In this document: positions 8,282-17,229 of the stretch, in pieces | How positions within the stretch are numbered: position 1 is the first letter of the stretch | How the letters are laid out: each line of letters opens with the position of its first letter | Source: Clostridiales bacterium 38-18 | GTDB lineage: Bacteria; Bacillota; Clostridia; Peptostreptococcales; Acidaminobacteraceae | Assembly: GCA_001897605.1 (NCBI GenBank) | Contig: MKTL01000006.1 | Coordinates: forward strand, 163,780-227,779 | Direction: 5' to 3' | DNA length: 64,000 bases | Notes under the pieces: generated by a model | What the model saw: the letters and a program-made list of their open reading frames with translations, nothing else | Told to the model about the DNA's origin: nothing | Databases searched by the model: none | Translations under genes and position numbers: made by a program

Positions 8282-9757
8282 ATGATGAAAAGAAAACGAT
8301 TTTTTGCACTGTTTTTAGTATTTTGTTTCCTATTTCAAATTAGCTCCTTTGCTCAGATTAATTTTGATATTCAACCAGCACAGTTTGATGAAAGAATACA
8401 TCAGCAGGTAGAGGCTGGAAGCATTCCAGGGATATCAGTACAGATTTTTAATCGAGAAGGGGCTATTTATACATTCAATGATGGAAAAACAGGCAATGGC
8501 AATGAATTGGTTTCTCAAGAGACGCCATTTATAGTTGGTTCGATAGCAAAGTCATTTACATCACTTGCAGCTCTTAATTTAATTAATGAGGGTCAGATAG
8601 ATTTAAAAAGTCCAGTTGAGGTATATATACCATGGTTTAAGCTAACAAAACCAAATGGACAGTCTATTTTAATAAAAGATTTAATCGAACACACCAGTGG
8701 TCTTACAACTCTTGCTGGTGAACAAGCCTACACGTATAATCAGGATTATGATTTAGAAGACTTAGTTAAAAAAATTAATGAAACTGAGAAAACAGCATAT
8801 TTGTACAATTCAAATGTACAATATTCTAATTTGAATTATATAATTTTGGGATACCTAATCGAGTTAACCAGTGGCATGTCCTATGAATCCTACATTCAAG
8901 AGACTATTATAGCGCCATTAAATTTGGAACATACTGGCTTTAATCAGCTGGTTGGCAATAAAGCACAAGGCTTTAGACGTATTCTTGGGTTTAATCTGAA
9001 GACTGAGGTACCATATCCAAAAGGATTAGCTGCATCCAGCTATTTATATTCCAGCACAGAGGATTTAGTGAGCTATGGTATGCTGCTACTTAATAATGGC
9101 TATATCGATGATAAGAGTTTGATTACAGGTAATGAAGTTGATAAAATCAATACTGAACTAGGTGCAAATCAAGATTATTACTCAGCACTTTGGGAAGTCA
9201 CTAATGGTGCCACTGAAACAGATTATAATGGTTATTTTGGTGTAATTGGGACAAATCCTAATTTCAATTCTGCATTAATATTGAATCAGGATACTGGCTT
9301 AGGAATTATCGTCTTAATCAATCAAAATAATGCATATCAGTCACCAGCAGTAACGGCACAGACCATTGCGAATGATTTAACTGACCTCATTATTGGGAAG
9401 ACGCCTTATGAAATGAATAGTAAAAATAAAACAGGTCAGTGGCTCATGGTATTGTTTGCATTTTTAATTACCATTTATTTAATCAATGAGAGCATAACCA
9501 GCTATAGAATGATTAAGGATAGAGCTGTATCAAAAATGAATTATCATTTAAAATATCTGAACTATCAAGAGCTAATAAGACTCCTGTTTAGTATTGCTGT
9601 TTATTTTGGTTTTCCGATGTTTTATGATAACTCCTGGCGTTTCTTTACAGCAGCAAATCCTGAATGGGTCTTACCGATTTTATGGATAGTGGTCATCAAC
9701 TTACTTCAAGTAATGCTCGTTATAATGATGCGCGTCAAAGCCTTTTCAAAGAAATAA
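8282..9757 (+). CDS. Serine hydrolase (beta-lactamase/PBP4* family) with C-terminal membrane helices
   Basis: A protein of about 491 residues with a signal sequence (KRKRFFALFLVFCFLFQISSFAQ), an exported class C beta-lactamase-like domain and three C-terminal hydrophobic helices (about 385-405, 440-455, 465-487). The catalytic SxxK is S87-I-A-K90 and the YxN motif is YSN in VQYSNLNY near residue 184. Related proteins act as esterases, D-aminopeptidases or carboxypeptidases on cell-wall or lipid substrates. AGGTGG at 8268-8273 fits the ATG at 8282; an upstream GTG at 8270 lies inside that site and is unlikely. It ends 22 bases before luxS, so the two are probably cotranscribed. Confidence 0.85.
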   Translation: MMKRKRFFALFLVFCFLFQISSFAQINFDIQPAQFDERIHQQVEAGSIPGISVQIFNREGAIYTFNDGKTGNGNELVSQETPFIVGSIAKSFTSLAALNLINEGQIDLKSPVEVYIPWFKLTKPNGQSILIKDLIEHTSGLTTLAGEQAYTYNQDYDLEDLVKKINETEKTAYLYNSNVQYSNLNYIILGYLIELTSGMSYESYIQETIIAPLNLEHTGFNQLVGNKAQGFRRILGFNLKTEVPYPKGLAASSYLYSSTEDLVSYGMLLLNNGYIDDKSLITGNEVDKINTELGANQDYYSALWEVTNGATETDYNGYFGVIGTNPNFNSALILNQDTGLGIIVLINQNNAYQSPAVTAQTIANDLTDLIIGKTPYEMNSKNKTGQWLMVLFAFLITIYLINESITSYRMIKDRAVSKMNYHLKYLNYQELIRLLFSIAVYFGFPMFYDNSWRFFTAANPEWVLPILWIVVINLLQVMLVIMMRVKAFSKK

Positions 9758-9779
9758 AATTAATATTAGGAGGAACATT

Positions 9780-10268
9780 ATGAATAAAATAAAAAGTTTC
9801 ACAGTTGACCATATTCGGTTAAAAAAAGGGGTATATGTTTCAAGAGTTGATTATTTAGGCAATGAAGTGGTAACTACATTTGATTTACGAATGAAGCTGC
9901 CAAATAAAGAAACTCTTGAAAATGAACCAATTCATACGCTTGAGCACTTGATCGCTACCTTTGTAAGGAATGATGTTGAATTCGCTGATAAAGTGGTGTA
10001 TTTTGGACCGATGGGTTGTTTAACCGGTATGTATCTAATCTTGCATGGTGAATATACCTCTGAGGCAGTTTTGCCATTATTGAAAAGAGCCTTTGATTTC
10101 GCAGCTCAATATGAAGGAGATATTCCAGGTGTAAGCGAGATCGAATGCGGTACCTATAAGCTTCACAGCTTAACCAAAGCAAAGGTTGAGGCCAGTGATT
10201 ATTTGGAGGTTTTAAACCAAATACAACCAGACCAACTGGTGTATCCTGAAAAAAAGACGAGGAGTTAG
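9780..10268 (+). CDS. luxS: S-ribosylhomocysteine lyase LuxS
   Basis: A 162-residue enzyme that splits S-ribosylhomocysteine into homocysteine and DPD, the precursor of autoinducer-2. The metal-binding motif HTLEH supplies H52 and H56 with catalytic E55, C123 in ECGTY is the third ligand, and C80 in GPMGC is the catalytic cysteine. Length is typical. AGGAGG precedes the ATG. It is followed four bases later by mtnN, which makes its substrate, so the complete two-step recycling of S-adenosylhomocysteine is encoded side by side. Confidence 0.97.
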   Translation: MNKIKSFTVDHIRLKKGVYVSRVDYLGNEVVTTFDLRMKLPNKETLENEPIHTLEHLIATFVRNDVEFADKVVYFGPMGCLTGMYLILHGEYTSEAVLPLLKRAFDFAAQYEGDIPGVSEIECGTYKLHSLTKAKVEASDYLEVLNQIQPDQLVYPEKKTRS

Positions 10269-10272
10269 CTAA

Positions 10273-10962
10273 ATGAAATATGGAATTATTGGTGCAATGG
10301 ATCTTGAAACTAAGTTATTAATTGAGGCGATGGATACTGTAGTTGAAAAGACAATCGCTGGAATGACTTTTTACAAGGGTAAATTAGGGCAAAATGAAGC
10401 GATTGTTGTGACAAGTGGTATAGGGAAGGTAAATGCAGCAATGTGTGCTCAGATCCTAATAACTTATTTTGAAATTGATGCCCTAATCAACACGGGTATA
10501 TCTGGGGCAATTGATGAACGACTTGAAATTGGTGATATTGTCGTTTCTACTGATTGTATAGAGCACGACTTTGACGTCTCTGCATTTGGATATGCACCAG
10601 GCGTAATCCCTAGAATGGAGAGCTCGATCTTCATAGCAGACGAGTCGTTGATTAATAGAGCCTTTGAAGCTGGTATTGCCGAAATGAATGACAATAAAAT
10701 TTATAAAGGTAGAATCGTTTCAGGCGATCAATTTGTATCGTCTCACGATAAAAAAGTATTTTTAGAAACTGAGTTCAAGGCGATGACGACAGAAATGGAA
10801 GGTGCAGCGATTGCACATGTAGCCACCCTGAATAAAATACCTTTTGTAATTATTCGATCGATGTCAGATAAAGCGGATGGCAGTGCAAGTGACAATTATG
10901 ACGCCTTTGCAGATGGTGTCGCGCATCATTCGGCGCACATGGTCATGAGTCTTTTGAAGTGA
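10273..10962 (+). CDS. mtnN: 5'-methylthioadenosine/S-adenosylhomocysteine nucleosidase
   Basis: A 229-residue purine nucleosidase that removes adenine from methylthioadenosine and S-adenosylhomocysteine. Family hallmarks are GIIGAMDLE with catalytic E12, the ribose-site TTEMEGAAIAHV with its conserved Glu, and IIRSMSDKAD with the catalytic Asp that protonates adenine. Its product S-ribosylhomocysteine is the substrate of the preceding LuxS. Its ribosome site (GAGGAG) lies in the last codons of luxS. The run ends with a terminator at 11080. Confidence 0.96.
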   Translation: MKYGIIGAMDLETKLLIEAMDTVVEKTIAGMTFYKGKLGQNEAIVVTSGIGKVNAAMCAQILITYFEIDALINTGISGAIDERLEIGDIVVSTDCIEHDFDVSAFGYAPGVIPRMESSIFIADESLINRAFEAGIAEMNDNKIYKGRIVSGDQFVSSHDKKVFLETEFKAMTTEMEGAAIAHVATLNKIPFVIIRSMSDKADGSASDNYDAFADGVAHHSAHMVMSLLK

Positions 10963-11040
10963 TAATAGGAATAGGGTCGTTGCTAATGTAACCGAATTGA
11001 ATTATTTTAAGGTTTGCGAACATGCATTTTTAAAATGACG

Positions 11041-11069
11041 TGACGCTTTAAAGCGTAATAGTGTATAAT
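11041..11069 (+). promoter_or_regulatory. Possible promoter with perfect 14-bp palindrome
   Basis: TGACGC (11041-11046), 17 bases and TATAAT (11064-11069) resemble a promoter. The perfect palindrome ACGCTTTAAAGCGT (11043-11056) lies over the -35 and spacer. Transcription from here would meet the hairpin at 11080 within a few bases. Confidence 0.4.
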
Positions 11070-11079
11070 ATATACAATT

Positions 11080-11104
11080 AAGACCATATAATGGTCTTTT
11101 TTTA
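11080..11104 (+). terminator. Terminator after mtnN
   Basis: AAGACCAT (11080-11087) pairs with ATGGTCTT (11091-11098) around a three-base loop, followed by TTTTTATT. Confidence 0.85.
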
Positions 11105-11193
11105 TTAGACACAATCTTGCTTATGTTAAAATAAGAGTGCATATATTTCTATAATTTTTATTGAATCTAACAATTAGATTAAGGAAGGTACCT

Positions 11194-12246
11194 ATGAGAG
11201 CAGAAAATTTTTTAGAGCATACGCGGCAAACTTGGAAAAGGCAGTACTTAATAATTGCACTTATTCTATTGTTTATAGCCTTCATTTTTATCTTTATAGG
11301 TCGTGAGTCAGTTATTAGAGTTCTCACTACTCCTGAATTCAAAACCTATGATGAGCTACTTGTTGCATCTACATTAGATAGTAAAGGGTTATTTCAGACC
11401 GCCATTAGCTATGATGATATGTATTATTTTAATACAGCTTTTTATGGTGAGAATGATAATATTGAGAGCTATTATGCTGCGCTTATTAATGCAGATGGAA
11501 ATTTTACACTTGCCGAGATACCGGCAGTACTTGCTGAGGATGAAAATACGGCAAGAATCGTAGGAACCTTTGTTGATATACCCTCGGATTTATATGATTA
11601 TATCACTGAGGAGTTGATTGAGCTTGGCTTTACAGAGTCTGAGGCCGCTGAAATGATGCCAATAAATTTGTATTTGGTAAAAGATAATGAAGTTGAGGGA
11701 TATGTATTCATTGCGATAGCGCTTCTACTTATACTAGCAATGCTTTACTTTATCCTAAGAATATTCCAGGTAAGCAACGGTTCTCTTATCAATAAAAGAC
11801 TCTCCAAATTAGGTGATGTAGATCGTTATCACCTTGATTTAGAAAGAACACCAGTATCACTTGCTCATCCTAATTTAGCAATTTCAGGGACAAATTATAT
11901 ATTGTTATCAGACAAGAAGCTTAATTTTATTCCGATTACAAATGTGGTTTGGGCTTATGAGTACGTTAAAAAAAGAAAAGCTTATTTCTTGATAACGGTT
12001 TCTAAACAGCATTATCTTGTTATAGCAGATCACAAAACCAAGCATTTTAGTCAAATGAAGGCAACAGAGGTGAATGCCTGCTTAAATTTGATCAATAAAA
12101 TCTCACCATGGGCCATTGTTGGTTTTACTAAGGAAACCGATAAGCTTTATTCTAATTCAAGAGAAACCTTTATAAACTCGGTTTCAACTCATAAAGAGTC
12201 GATAAACGTCGATGAGGGATTTGATTTAGAAGGGAAGTACTCATGA
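11194..12246 (+). CDS. Membrane protein of unknown function
   Basis: A 350-residue protein I cannot place with confidence. It has a basic start, TM helix near 21-37 (IIALILLFIAFIFIFIG), an external segment of about 140 residues with many acidic and aromatic residues, a second TM near 171-190 (GYVFIAIALLLILAMLYFIL), and a cytoplasmic C-terminal domain that reads like a PH-like fold (YILLSDKKLNFIPITNVVWAYEY). I start it at the ATG at 11194, which follows AAGGAAGG; the open frame extends 11 codons upstream from a TTG without support. It overlaps the next gene by four bases (ATGA), so the two are translationally coupled. Confidence 0.7.
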   Translation: MRAENFLEHTRQTWKRQYLIIALILLFIAFIFIFIGRESVIRVLTTPEFKTYDELLVASTLDSKGLFQTAISYDDMYYFNTAFYGENDNIESYYAALINADGNFTLAEIPAVLAEDENTARIVGTFVDIPSDLYDYITEELIELGFTESEAAEMMPINLYLVKDNEVEGYVFIAIALLLILAMLYFILRIFQVSNGSLINKRLSKLGDVDRYHLDLERTPVSLAHPNLAISGTNYILLSDKKLNFIPITNVVWAYEYVKKRKAYFLITVSKQHYLVIADHKTKHFSQMKATEVNACLNLINKISPWAIVGFTKETDKLYSNSRETFINSVSTHKESINVDEGFDLEGKYS

Positions 12247-12869
12247 TTTATGACTATAAGCTCAACGATAAAGCCATTTATTTACCTAAAGCAGAACCTG
12301 AAATAATCGTTATTCCCAAAATGAGTTATATTTTGATAGAGGGTGAAGGCTCTCCTGATGCAAGCGAGTTTTCTGAAAGAGTGGAAGCACTATATGCGAT
12401 AGCGTATGCAATTCGTATGTCGTATAAAACTGAAAACGTGCCGAAGGGCTACTTTGAGTTTAAAGTATTTCCACTTGAAGGAATTTGGGATTTAATTGAT
12501 TATTCGAAAGGTGCAGAGGATAAGCGTAATTATAAATACACACTTATGATTCGCCAGCCTGAGTTTGTAGATTTGGCAGTTTTTGATTATTATAAGAATG
12601 TCGCTGCAAAAAAGAAAAAAACCAACTCCTTTATTTCTGAAGTCGGTTTTAGAGCGCTTGAAGAAGGTAGCTGCTGTCAAATGATGCATATTGGACCATT
12701 TGCTGAGGAATCAAAATCCTTTGAAATAATGGAGACAGCAGTAAAAAACTTAGGATTTGAGAGAAAATCAAAGCTTCACAAGGAAATTTATCTGAGTGAT
12801 CCAAGAAAAACTGCGCCTGAAAAAATGAAAACCGTACTTAGATTTGAGGTTATTCATCCTCAGAAATAG
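12243..12869 (+). CDS. GyrI-like small-molecule-binding domain protein
   Basis: A 208-residue soluble protein of the GyrI-like/SOUL effector-binding type. Features are the opening strand PKMSYILIEGEGSPDASEFSERVEALY, the central FEFKVFPLEGIWDL, and the family's typical MMHIGPFAEESKSFEIME near residue 148 followed by HKEIYLSDPRK. This domain binds drug-like molecules in regulators such as BmrR and occurs alone in proteins such as this. No DNA-binding part is present. The start codon overlaps the stop of the membrane protein gene. Its last 20 bases overlap the convergent gene on the other strand. Confidence 0.8.
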   Translation: MIYDYKLNDKAIYLPKAEPEIIVIPKMSYILIEGEGSPDASEFSERVEALYAIAYAIRMSYKTENVPKGYFEFKVFPLEGIWDLIDYSKGAEDKRNYKYTLMIRQPEFVDLAVFDYYKNVAAKKKKTNSFISEVGFRALEEGSCCQMMHIGPFAEESKSFEIMETAVKNLGFERKSKLHKEIYLSDPRKTAPEKMKTVLRFEVIHPQK

Positions 12870-13140
12870 CTTCAGGTGCTGCTTCGAGAGCAATTTTTTC
12901 AAGCTCTTCCTCACTAATAGGGTCCTTAGCTTCAAAATAGGCATCTAGAATTTCCTTTGCCTTTTCAAAATCTTGATCTTCAACATAAAGGTCTGCGCCA
13001 AACATAGACATACCAGCAGTTATCATCAGATAATCACCGGTTTCTCTATGCTGTGCGAGTAAATCGATGCCGTTGTTTTCGAGCATTTCACGTAGCATGT
13101 CTATTTCATAGTTTTCATCAAATGTAGTTAAATAGGTCAT
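12850..13140 (-). CDS. DUF2007-type small protein
   Basis: A 96-residue acidic protein. YLTTFDENYEIDMLREMLENNGI followed by MFGADLYVEDQDFEKAKEILDAYFE matches the DUF2007 'putative signal transducing protein' pattern, a ferredoxin-like fold of unknown job. AAAGGAG precedes the start. The 3' end overlaps the convergent GyrI-like gene by 20 bases, so the two messages are antisense at their tails. Confidence 0.75.
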   Translation of the reverse strand: MTYLTTFDENYEIDMLREMLENNGIDLLAQHRETGDYLMITAGMSMFGADLYVEDQDFEKAKEILDAYFEAKDPISEEELEKIALEAAPEAISEDE

Positions 13141-13233
13141 AATATACTCCTTTAATCGTTTAACTATATTGTACCCAGTTTTATAATAGTTACACAGACA
13201 GAAACAAATTTATCAGTTAGGATAGGAGACATC

Positions 13234-14058
13234 ATGGAGATTTTAGAATTATTAAAGGCCTTATTTTTTGGAATTGTAGAAGGTATTACTGAATGGCTTC
13301 CTGTAAGTAGTACGGGACATATGATTTTGTTGGATGAATTCATTAAGCTAAATGTATCTGCTGCATTTTTAGAGCTTTTTTTAGTGGTGATTCAGCTCGG
13401 CGCAATTATGGCAGTAGTGACTATTTTTTGGAGCAAATTGTTTCCATTTAAAAAGGGTCAAGGTCTTAAGATCGATCGATCTATTATGATGATGTGGGTT
13501 AAAATTGTCGTGTCTTGCATACCTGCAGCTATTGTAGGTCTTAAATGGAGCGATGAGATTGATGCGTTATTCTATAATTATTTTGCTGTTTCAATTGCAC
13601 TAATCGTATTTGGTATTGCCTTTATTATTATCGAGAATAGACATAAGGATAAGACCTATAGAATTAATTCAATAGCAGAAATTGATTTCAAAACAGCTTT
13701 TTTAATAGGTATATTCCAGCTTGTAGCAGCGGTTTTTCCAGGTACTTCGAGATCAGGTGCAACGATATTGGGTGGTTTAATCTTATCATTAAACAGAACT
13801 GTAGCAGCAGAGTTTACTTTCTTTATGGCGGTACCAGTTATGTTTGGTGCGAGTTTGTTAAAAATCATAAAATTTGGATTGGCCTTTTCCCAAAGTGAGC
13901 TGTTGATTTTATTGGTTGGCTTAGTGACTGCTTATGTCGTTTCGGTACTTGTAATCAGATTCTTAATGTCGTATATTAAAAAGCATGACTTCAAGGTTTT
14001 TGGATGGTATCGTATTGTACTTGGCATAATAGTTTTGAGTTATTTTTCAATATTTTAA
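13234..14058 (+). CDS. uppP: Undecaprenyl-diphosphatase
   Basis: A 274-residue polytopic membrane phosphatase (BacA/UppP family) that converts undecaprenyl pyrophosphate to the monophosphate lipid carrier for cell-wall synthesis. Both signature loops are present: EGITEWLPVSSTGHMIL (about 16-32) and PGTSRSGATI (about 169-178) with the essential Arg and Ser. Seven or eight hydrophobic helices are seen and the length is normal. AGGAG lies five bases before the ATG. It is a single gene closed by its own terminator. Overproduction of this family confers bacitracin resistance. Confidence 0.96.
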   Translation: MEILELLKALFFGIVEGITEWLPVSSTGHMILLDEFIKLNVSAAFLELFLVVIQLGAIMAVVTIFWSKLFPFKKGQGLKIDRSIMMMWVKIVVSCIPAAIVGLKWSDEIDALFYNYFAVSIALIVFGIAFIIIENRHKDKTYRINSIAEIDFKTAFLIGIFQLVAAVFPGTSRSGATILGGLILSLNRTVAAEFTFFMAVPVMFGASLLKIIKFGLAFSQSELLILLVGLVTAYVVSVLVIRFLMSYIKKHDFKVFGWYRIVLGIIVLSYFSIF

Positions 14059-14100
14059 TGGCTGTAGGCGTCATATATAAATGGATGGATAGAAGTCGTG

Positions 14101-14129
14101 AAGATGTCTCTAGAAGAGGCATCTTTTTT
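14101..14129 (+). terminator. Terminator after uppP
   Basis: AAGATGTCTCT (14101-14111) pairs, with one T-G pair, with AGAGGCATCTT (14115-14125), followed by TTTT. Confidence 0.85.
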
Positions 14130-14218
14130 AGTATAGAATAGGAGTAAGATATTTACATAAAAATAAATAGATTAAACTTGATGACTTGAAATGATGTAAA
14201 GGAGGCAATAGCAGAGCT

Positions 14219-15826
14219 ATGACAAAATGGTGGCAAGAAGCAATTGTTTATCAAATTTACCCTAAAAGCTTTCAAGACAGTAATGGCGATGGCATCGGTG
14301 ACTTAAAAGGGATAATAAGTCGTTTAGATGCTCTTGCCGATTTGGGCATTAACGCGATTTGGTTAAGCCCCATCTATGAATCCCCAAATGTGGACAATGG
14401 CTATGATATCAGCGATTATAGGGCGATTCATCCTGATTATGGTACGATGGAAGACATGCATCAGCTAATAGAACTTGCTGGTGAAAAGGGAATAAAAATC
14501 ATCATGGACTTGGTCATTAATCACACCTCAGATCAGCATGAATGGTTTATTAAGAGTAAAGAGCCAGATAGTGAGTACCGTGATTATTATTATTGGAAGA
14601 AAGGTATTGAAGGCAAAAAACCAAATAATTGGACGAGTTTTTTTGGTGAGGATTGCTGGGCCTATGACGTGCAAACCGATGCTTACTATCTGCACCTTTT
14701 TGCTAAAGAACAACCAGATCTTAACTATCATAATCCTAGGGTATTAGAAGAAATAAAGCAAATTATGAAATTTTGGTTAGACAAAGGAATTGCTGGATTC
14801 AGATGTGATGTTATCAATATAATATATAAAAATGCTTTGGATAATGGCAGGAAACGATTGATATTGACTGGACGAGAGCATTATCTGTCAACTGAGGGCA
14901 TGCATACCATTTTAAAGATGTTGAAAAATGAAATATTAACTGAATATGACGCCTTTACCGTTGGTGAAACGGTGTTTGTAACACCACAGATGGGGAAGGC
15001 GCTTTGTGATGAAAGCCGTGGGGAGCTGGATACCATATTCTATTTCGAGCATATGGAAACTGATCGATGGTTTGTGAAGTGGTTCAAAAGAAAATTCAGC
15101 CCAAAGAGATTATTCAAGGTATTAACGAATTGGCAGCAAGCCCTAGAATGGAATGCCATCTATCTAGAAAATCATGATCAGCCAAGAAGTGTAAATAGAT
15201 TTGGTGATACTGAGGCTTATTGGGAGGCTTCAAGTAAGCTACTAGCTACCTTGCTTCTAACACTTAAAGGTACCCCGTTTATTTATCAGGGTCAGGAAAT
15301 TGGTATGACTAATTTTGATTTTGTAGACATGAATGAGTTAAGAGATGTTGAATCATTTAACATTGATAGTTTAGGTAAGAAGCTACATATTCCAAAATCC
15401 TATAGATGGTATATGATGAAGCATTGCTCAAGAGATAATGCTAGAACCCCAATGCAATGGTCAAGAGAAAAAAATGCTGGCTTTACAGATGGAACGCCTT
15501 GGATTAACCTGAATAAAAATCATATAAAGATTAATTATCACGAGCAAATGCATTCACCACATTCTATTTTGAGCTATTATAGGAGGCTTATTCTTTTACG
15601 AAAGGCACATAAGGCTCTAATCTATGGCGATTTTGAGCTTGTCAATCAGCAAACAAATGTGTACATCTATAGACGAAGACATGAAGAAGAAACCTTAACG
15701 GTTCTTCTCAATTTTAGCAATAAATCGCAAACGCTATCCACACTTGGACCAATACTACTGTCCAACTATGATAGAGAGTATTTTGATGGTTTAATGTTAC
15801 CATATGAAGCAATTATTTTAAAATAA
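14219..15826 (+). CDS. GH13 alpha-glucosidase (oligo-1,6-glucosidase type)
   Basis: A 535-residue cytoplasmic glycoside hydrolase of family 13. Conserved regions are DLVINHTSDQHEWF, GFRCDVINI with nucleophile D197, VGETVF with acid/base E250, and ENHDQPRS with D320. Val198 directly after the nucleophile is typical of enzymes that cut alpha-1,6 bonds (isomaltose, panose) rather than maltases; trehalose-6-phosphate hydrolases share the pattern, so this is not settled. GDGIGDLKGI near the start is a usual family calcium-site sequence. The ribosome site GGAGG is 13 bases before the ATG, a rather wide gap. The next gene is a sugar symporter whose start is coupled to this stop, indicating uptake then hydrolysis of an alpha-glucoside. 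Confidence 0.9.
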   Translation: MTKWWQEAIVYQIYPKSFQDSNGDGIGDLKGIISRLDALADLGINAIWLSPIYESPNVDNGYDISDYRAIHPDYGTMEDMHQLIELAGEKGIKIIMDLVINHTSDQHEWFIKSKEPDSEYRDYYYWKKGIEGKKPNNWTSFFGEDCWAYDVQTDAYYLHLFAKEQPDLNYHNPRVLEEIKQIMKFWLDKGIAGFRCDVINIIYKNALDNGRKRLILTGREHYLSTEGMHTILKMLKNEILTEYDAFTVGETVFVTPQMGKALCDESRGELDTIFYFEHMETDRWFVKWFKRKFSPKRLFKVLTNWQQALEWNAIYLENHDQPRSVNRFGDTEAYWEASSKLLATLLLTLKGTPFIYQGQEIGMTNFDFVDMNELRDVESFNIDSLGKKLHIPKSYRWYMMKHCSRDNARTPMQWSREKNAGFTDGTPWINLNKNHIKINYHEQMHSPHSILSYYRRLILLRKAHKALIYGDFELVNQQTNVYIYRRRHEEETLTVLLNFSNKSQTLSTLGPILLSNYDREYFDGLMLPYEAIILK

Positions 15827-15837
15827 TGGAGGCAATT

Positions 15838-17196
15838 ATGGAGACTGATTTTAAAAGAAACAAGTGGACTTTTGGTCTTGGAACCATCGGTCGAGATATG
15901 GTTTACTCTCTAATTAGTATGTATCTCGTTTTCTATTTGACAGATATTCTTAGTCTTTCCAATAAAGCAATGTGGTGGGTTACAGCAATTATGCTATCAG
16001 CAAGGGTTTTTGATGCACTTAATGATCCCATTATGGGCGTTATCGTAGATAATACAAAATCAAAATATGGCAAATTTAAGCCGTGGATACTAATAGGTGC
16101 ACTAGGCTCGGGAGTATTGACAATTTCGATATTTTTTGATTATAAGGTGAGTGAGTCTGCTTTTATACCTATCTTCGCTGTTTTATATTTGCTGTGGGGG
16201 ATTCTTTTTACTGCTAATGATATATCGTACTGGTCAATGATGCCTTCACTTACAACTGATGCGCATGAAAGGGAGGCAATTGGTTCTATTGCAAGAATTT
16301 GTGCCAATATAGGTCTTTTTGCTGTAGTTGTTGGCATCATTCCGATTACAGAAGCATTATCTGGAACCGGAAGTGGTGGATTCTTTGTTTTTGCAATAGG
16401 TGTAGTCGTAATTATGTGGGTGGGTCAGTTAATTACCTTACTTGGTGTAAAACAGCCAAGGTTGGTCCTAAAAACACCAGAACCTACAACCTTAAGTGGT
16501 ATGGTAAAGGTTATATTTAAGAATGATCAATTGCTGGTAACTGCGATTTCCATGGCATTATTTATGATTGGCTATGTCACAACGACGAGCTTTGGACTCT
16601 ATTTTTTCAAATATGCTTATGGTGATGAAGCCATGTATTCGATATTTGCCTTAATATTAGGTGTTTCTCAAATTGCTGCATTGGCAATCTTTCCTAAGGT
16701 TGCAAAGAAATTTGTTAGAGCTAAAATATATAAGAATGCGACTATTGTGGTTGTAATTGGTTATGTGATTTTCTTTTTTGCACCTATGAATATGCTTTAT
16801 ATTGGGATCGCGGGTATTTTACTTTTTGTTGGACAAGCTTTTATTCAAATTCTGATGCTGATGTTTTTAGCAGATACAATAGAATATGGACATTATAAGC
16901 TGGGAAAGAGAAACGAGAGTGTAACCTTCTCTATCCAACCCTTTATAAATAAAATGGGTGGTGCTGTTGCCAGTGGAGTGGTTGGGGCAACTGTAATTCT
17001 GTCGGGTATAAATGATGCGAAAACCGCATCAGATGTAACTTCTCAGGGTTTATTAATGCTCAAAATTGCAATGTTAATTTTTCCGCTAATTTGCATTATT
17101 TTGGGGTATATTTTGTATAGTAAACGATATATAATTGATAAATCACTTTATGAAGACATCATTAAGGCATTAAAAGATAAAGGTGAGATTGCTTAG
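15838..17196 (+). CDS. GPH-family sugar:cation symporter (MelB-like)
   Basis: A 452-residue polytopic transporter with about 12 helices. The GPH signature is clear: ARVFDALNDPIMGVIVDNTKSKYGKFKPWI (about 48-77), where the two Asp residues of the DALNDP helix bind the coupling cation. A C-terminal hydrophilic tail is present. GGAGG at 15828-15832 sets the ATG at 15838; an ATG four codons upstream overlaps that site. It sits directly behind the alpha-glucosidase gene and should import its substrate (an alpha-glucoside such as isomaltose or maltose). Confidence 0.9.
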   Translation: METDFKRNKWTFGLGTIGRDMVYSLISMYLVFYLTDILSLSNKAMWWVTAIMLSARVFDALNDPIMGVIVDNTKSKYGKFKPWILIGALGSGVLTISIFFDYKVSESAFIPIFAVLYLLWGILFTANDISYWSMMPSLTTDAHEREAIGSIARICANIGLFAVVVGIIPITEALSGTGSGGFFVFAIGVVVIMWVGQLITLLGVKQPRLVLKTPEPTTLSGMVKVIFKNDQLLVTAISMALFMIGYVTTTSFGLYFFKYAYGDEAMYSIFALILGVSQIAALAIFPKVAKKFVRAKIYKNATIVVVIGYVIFFFAPMNMLYIGIAGILLFVGQAFIQILMLMFLADTIEYGHYKLGKRNESVTFSIQPFINKMGGAVASGVVGATVILSGINDAKTASDVTSQGLLMLKIAMLIFPLICIILGYILYSKRYIIDKSLYEDIIKALKDKGEIA

Positions 17197-17229
17197 AGTG
17201 TGCATTTTGATTAAAGGTTAGGAGACATC

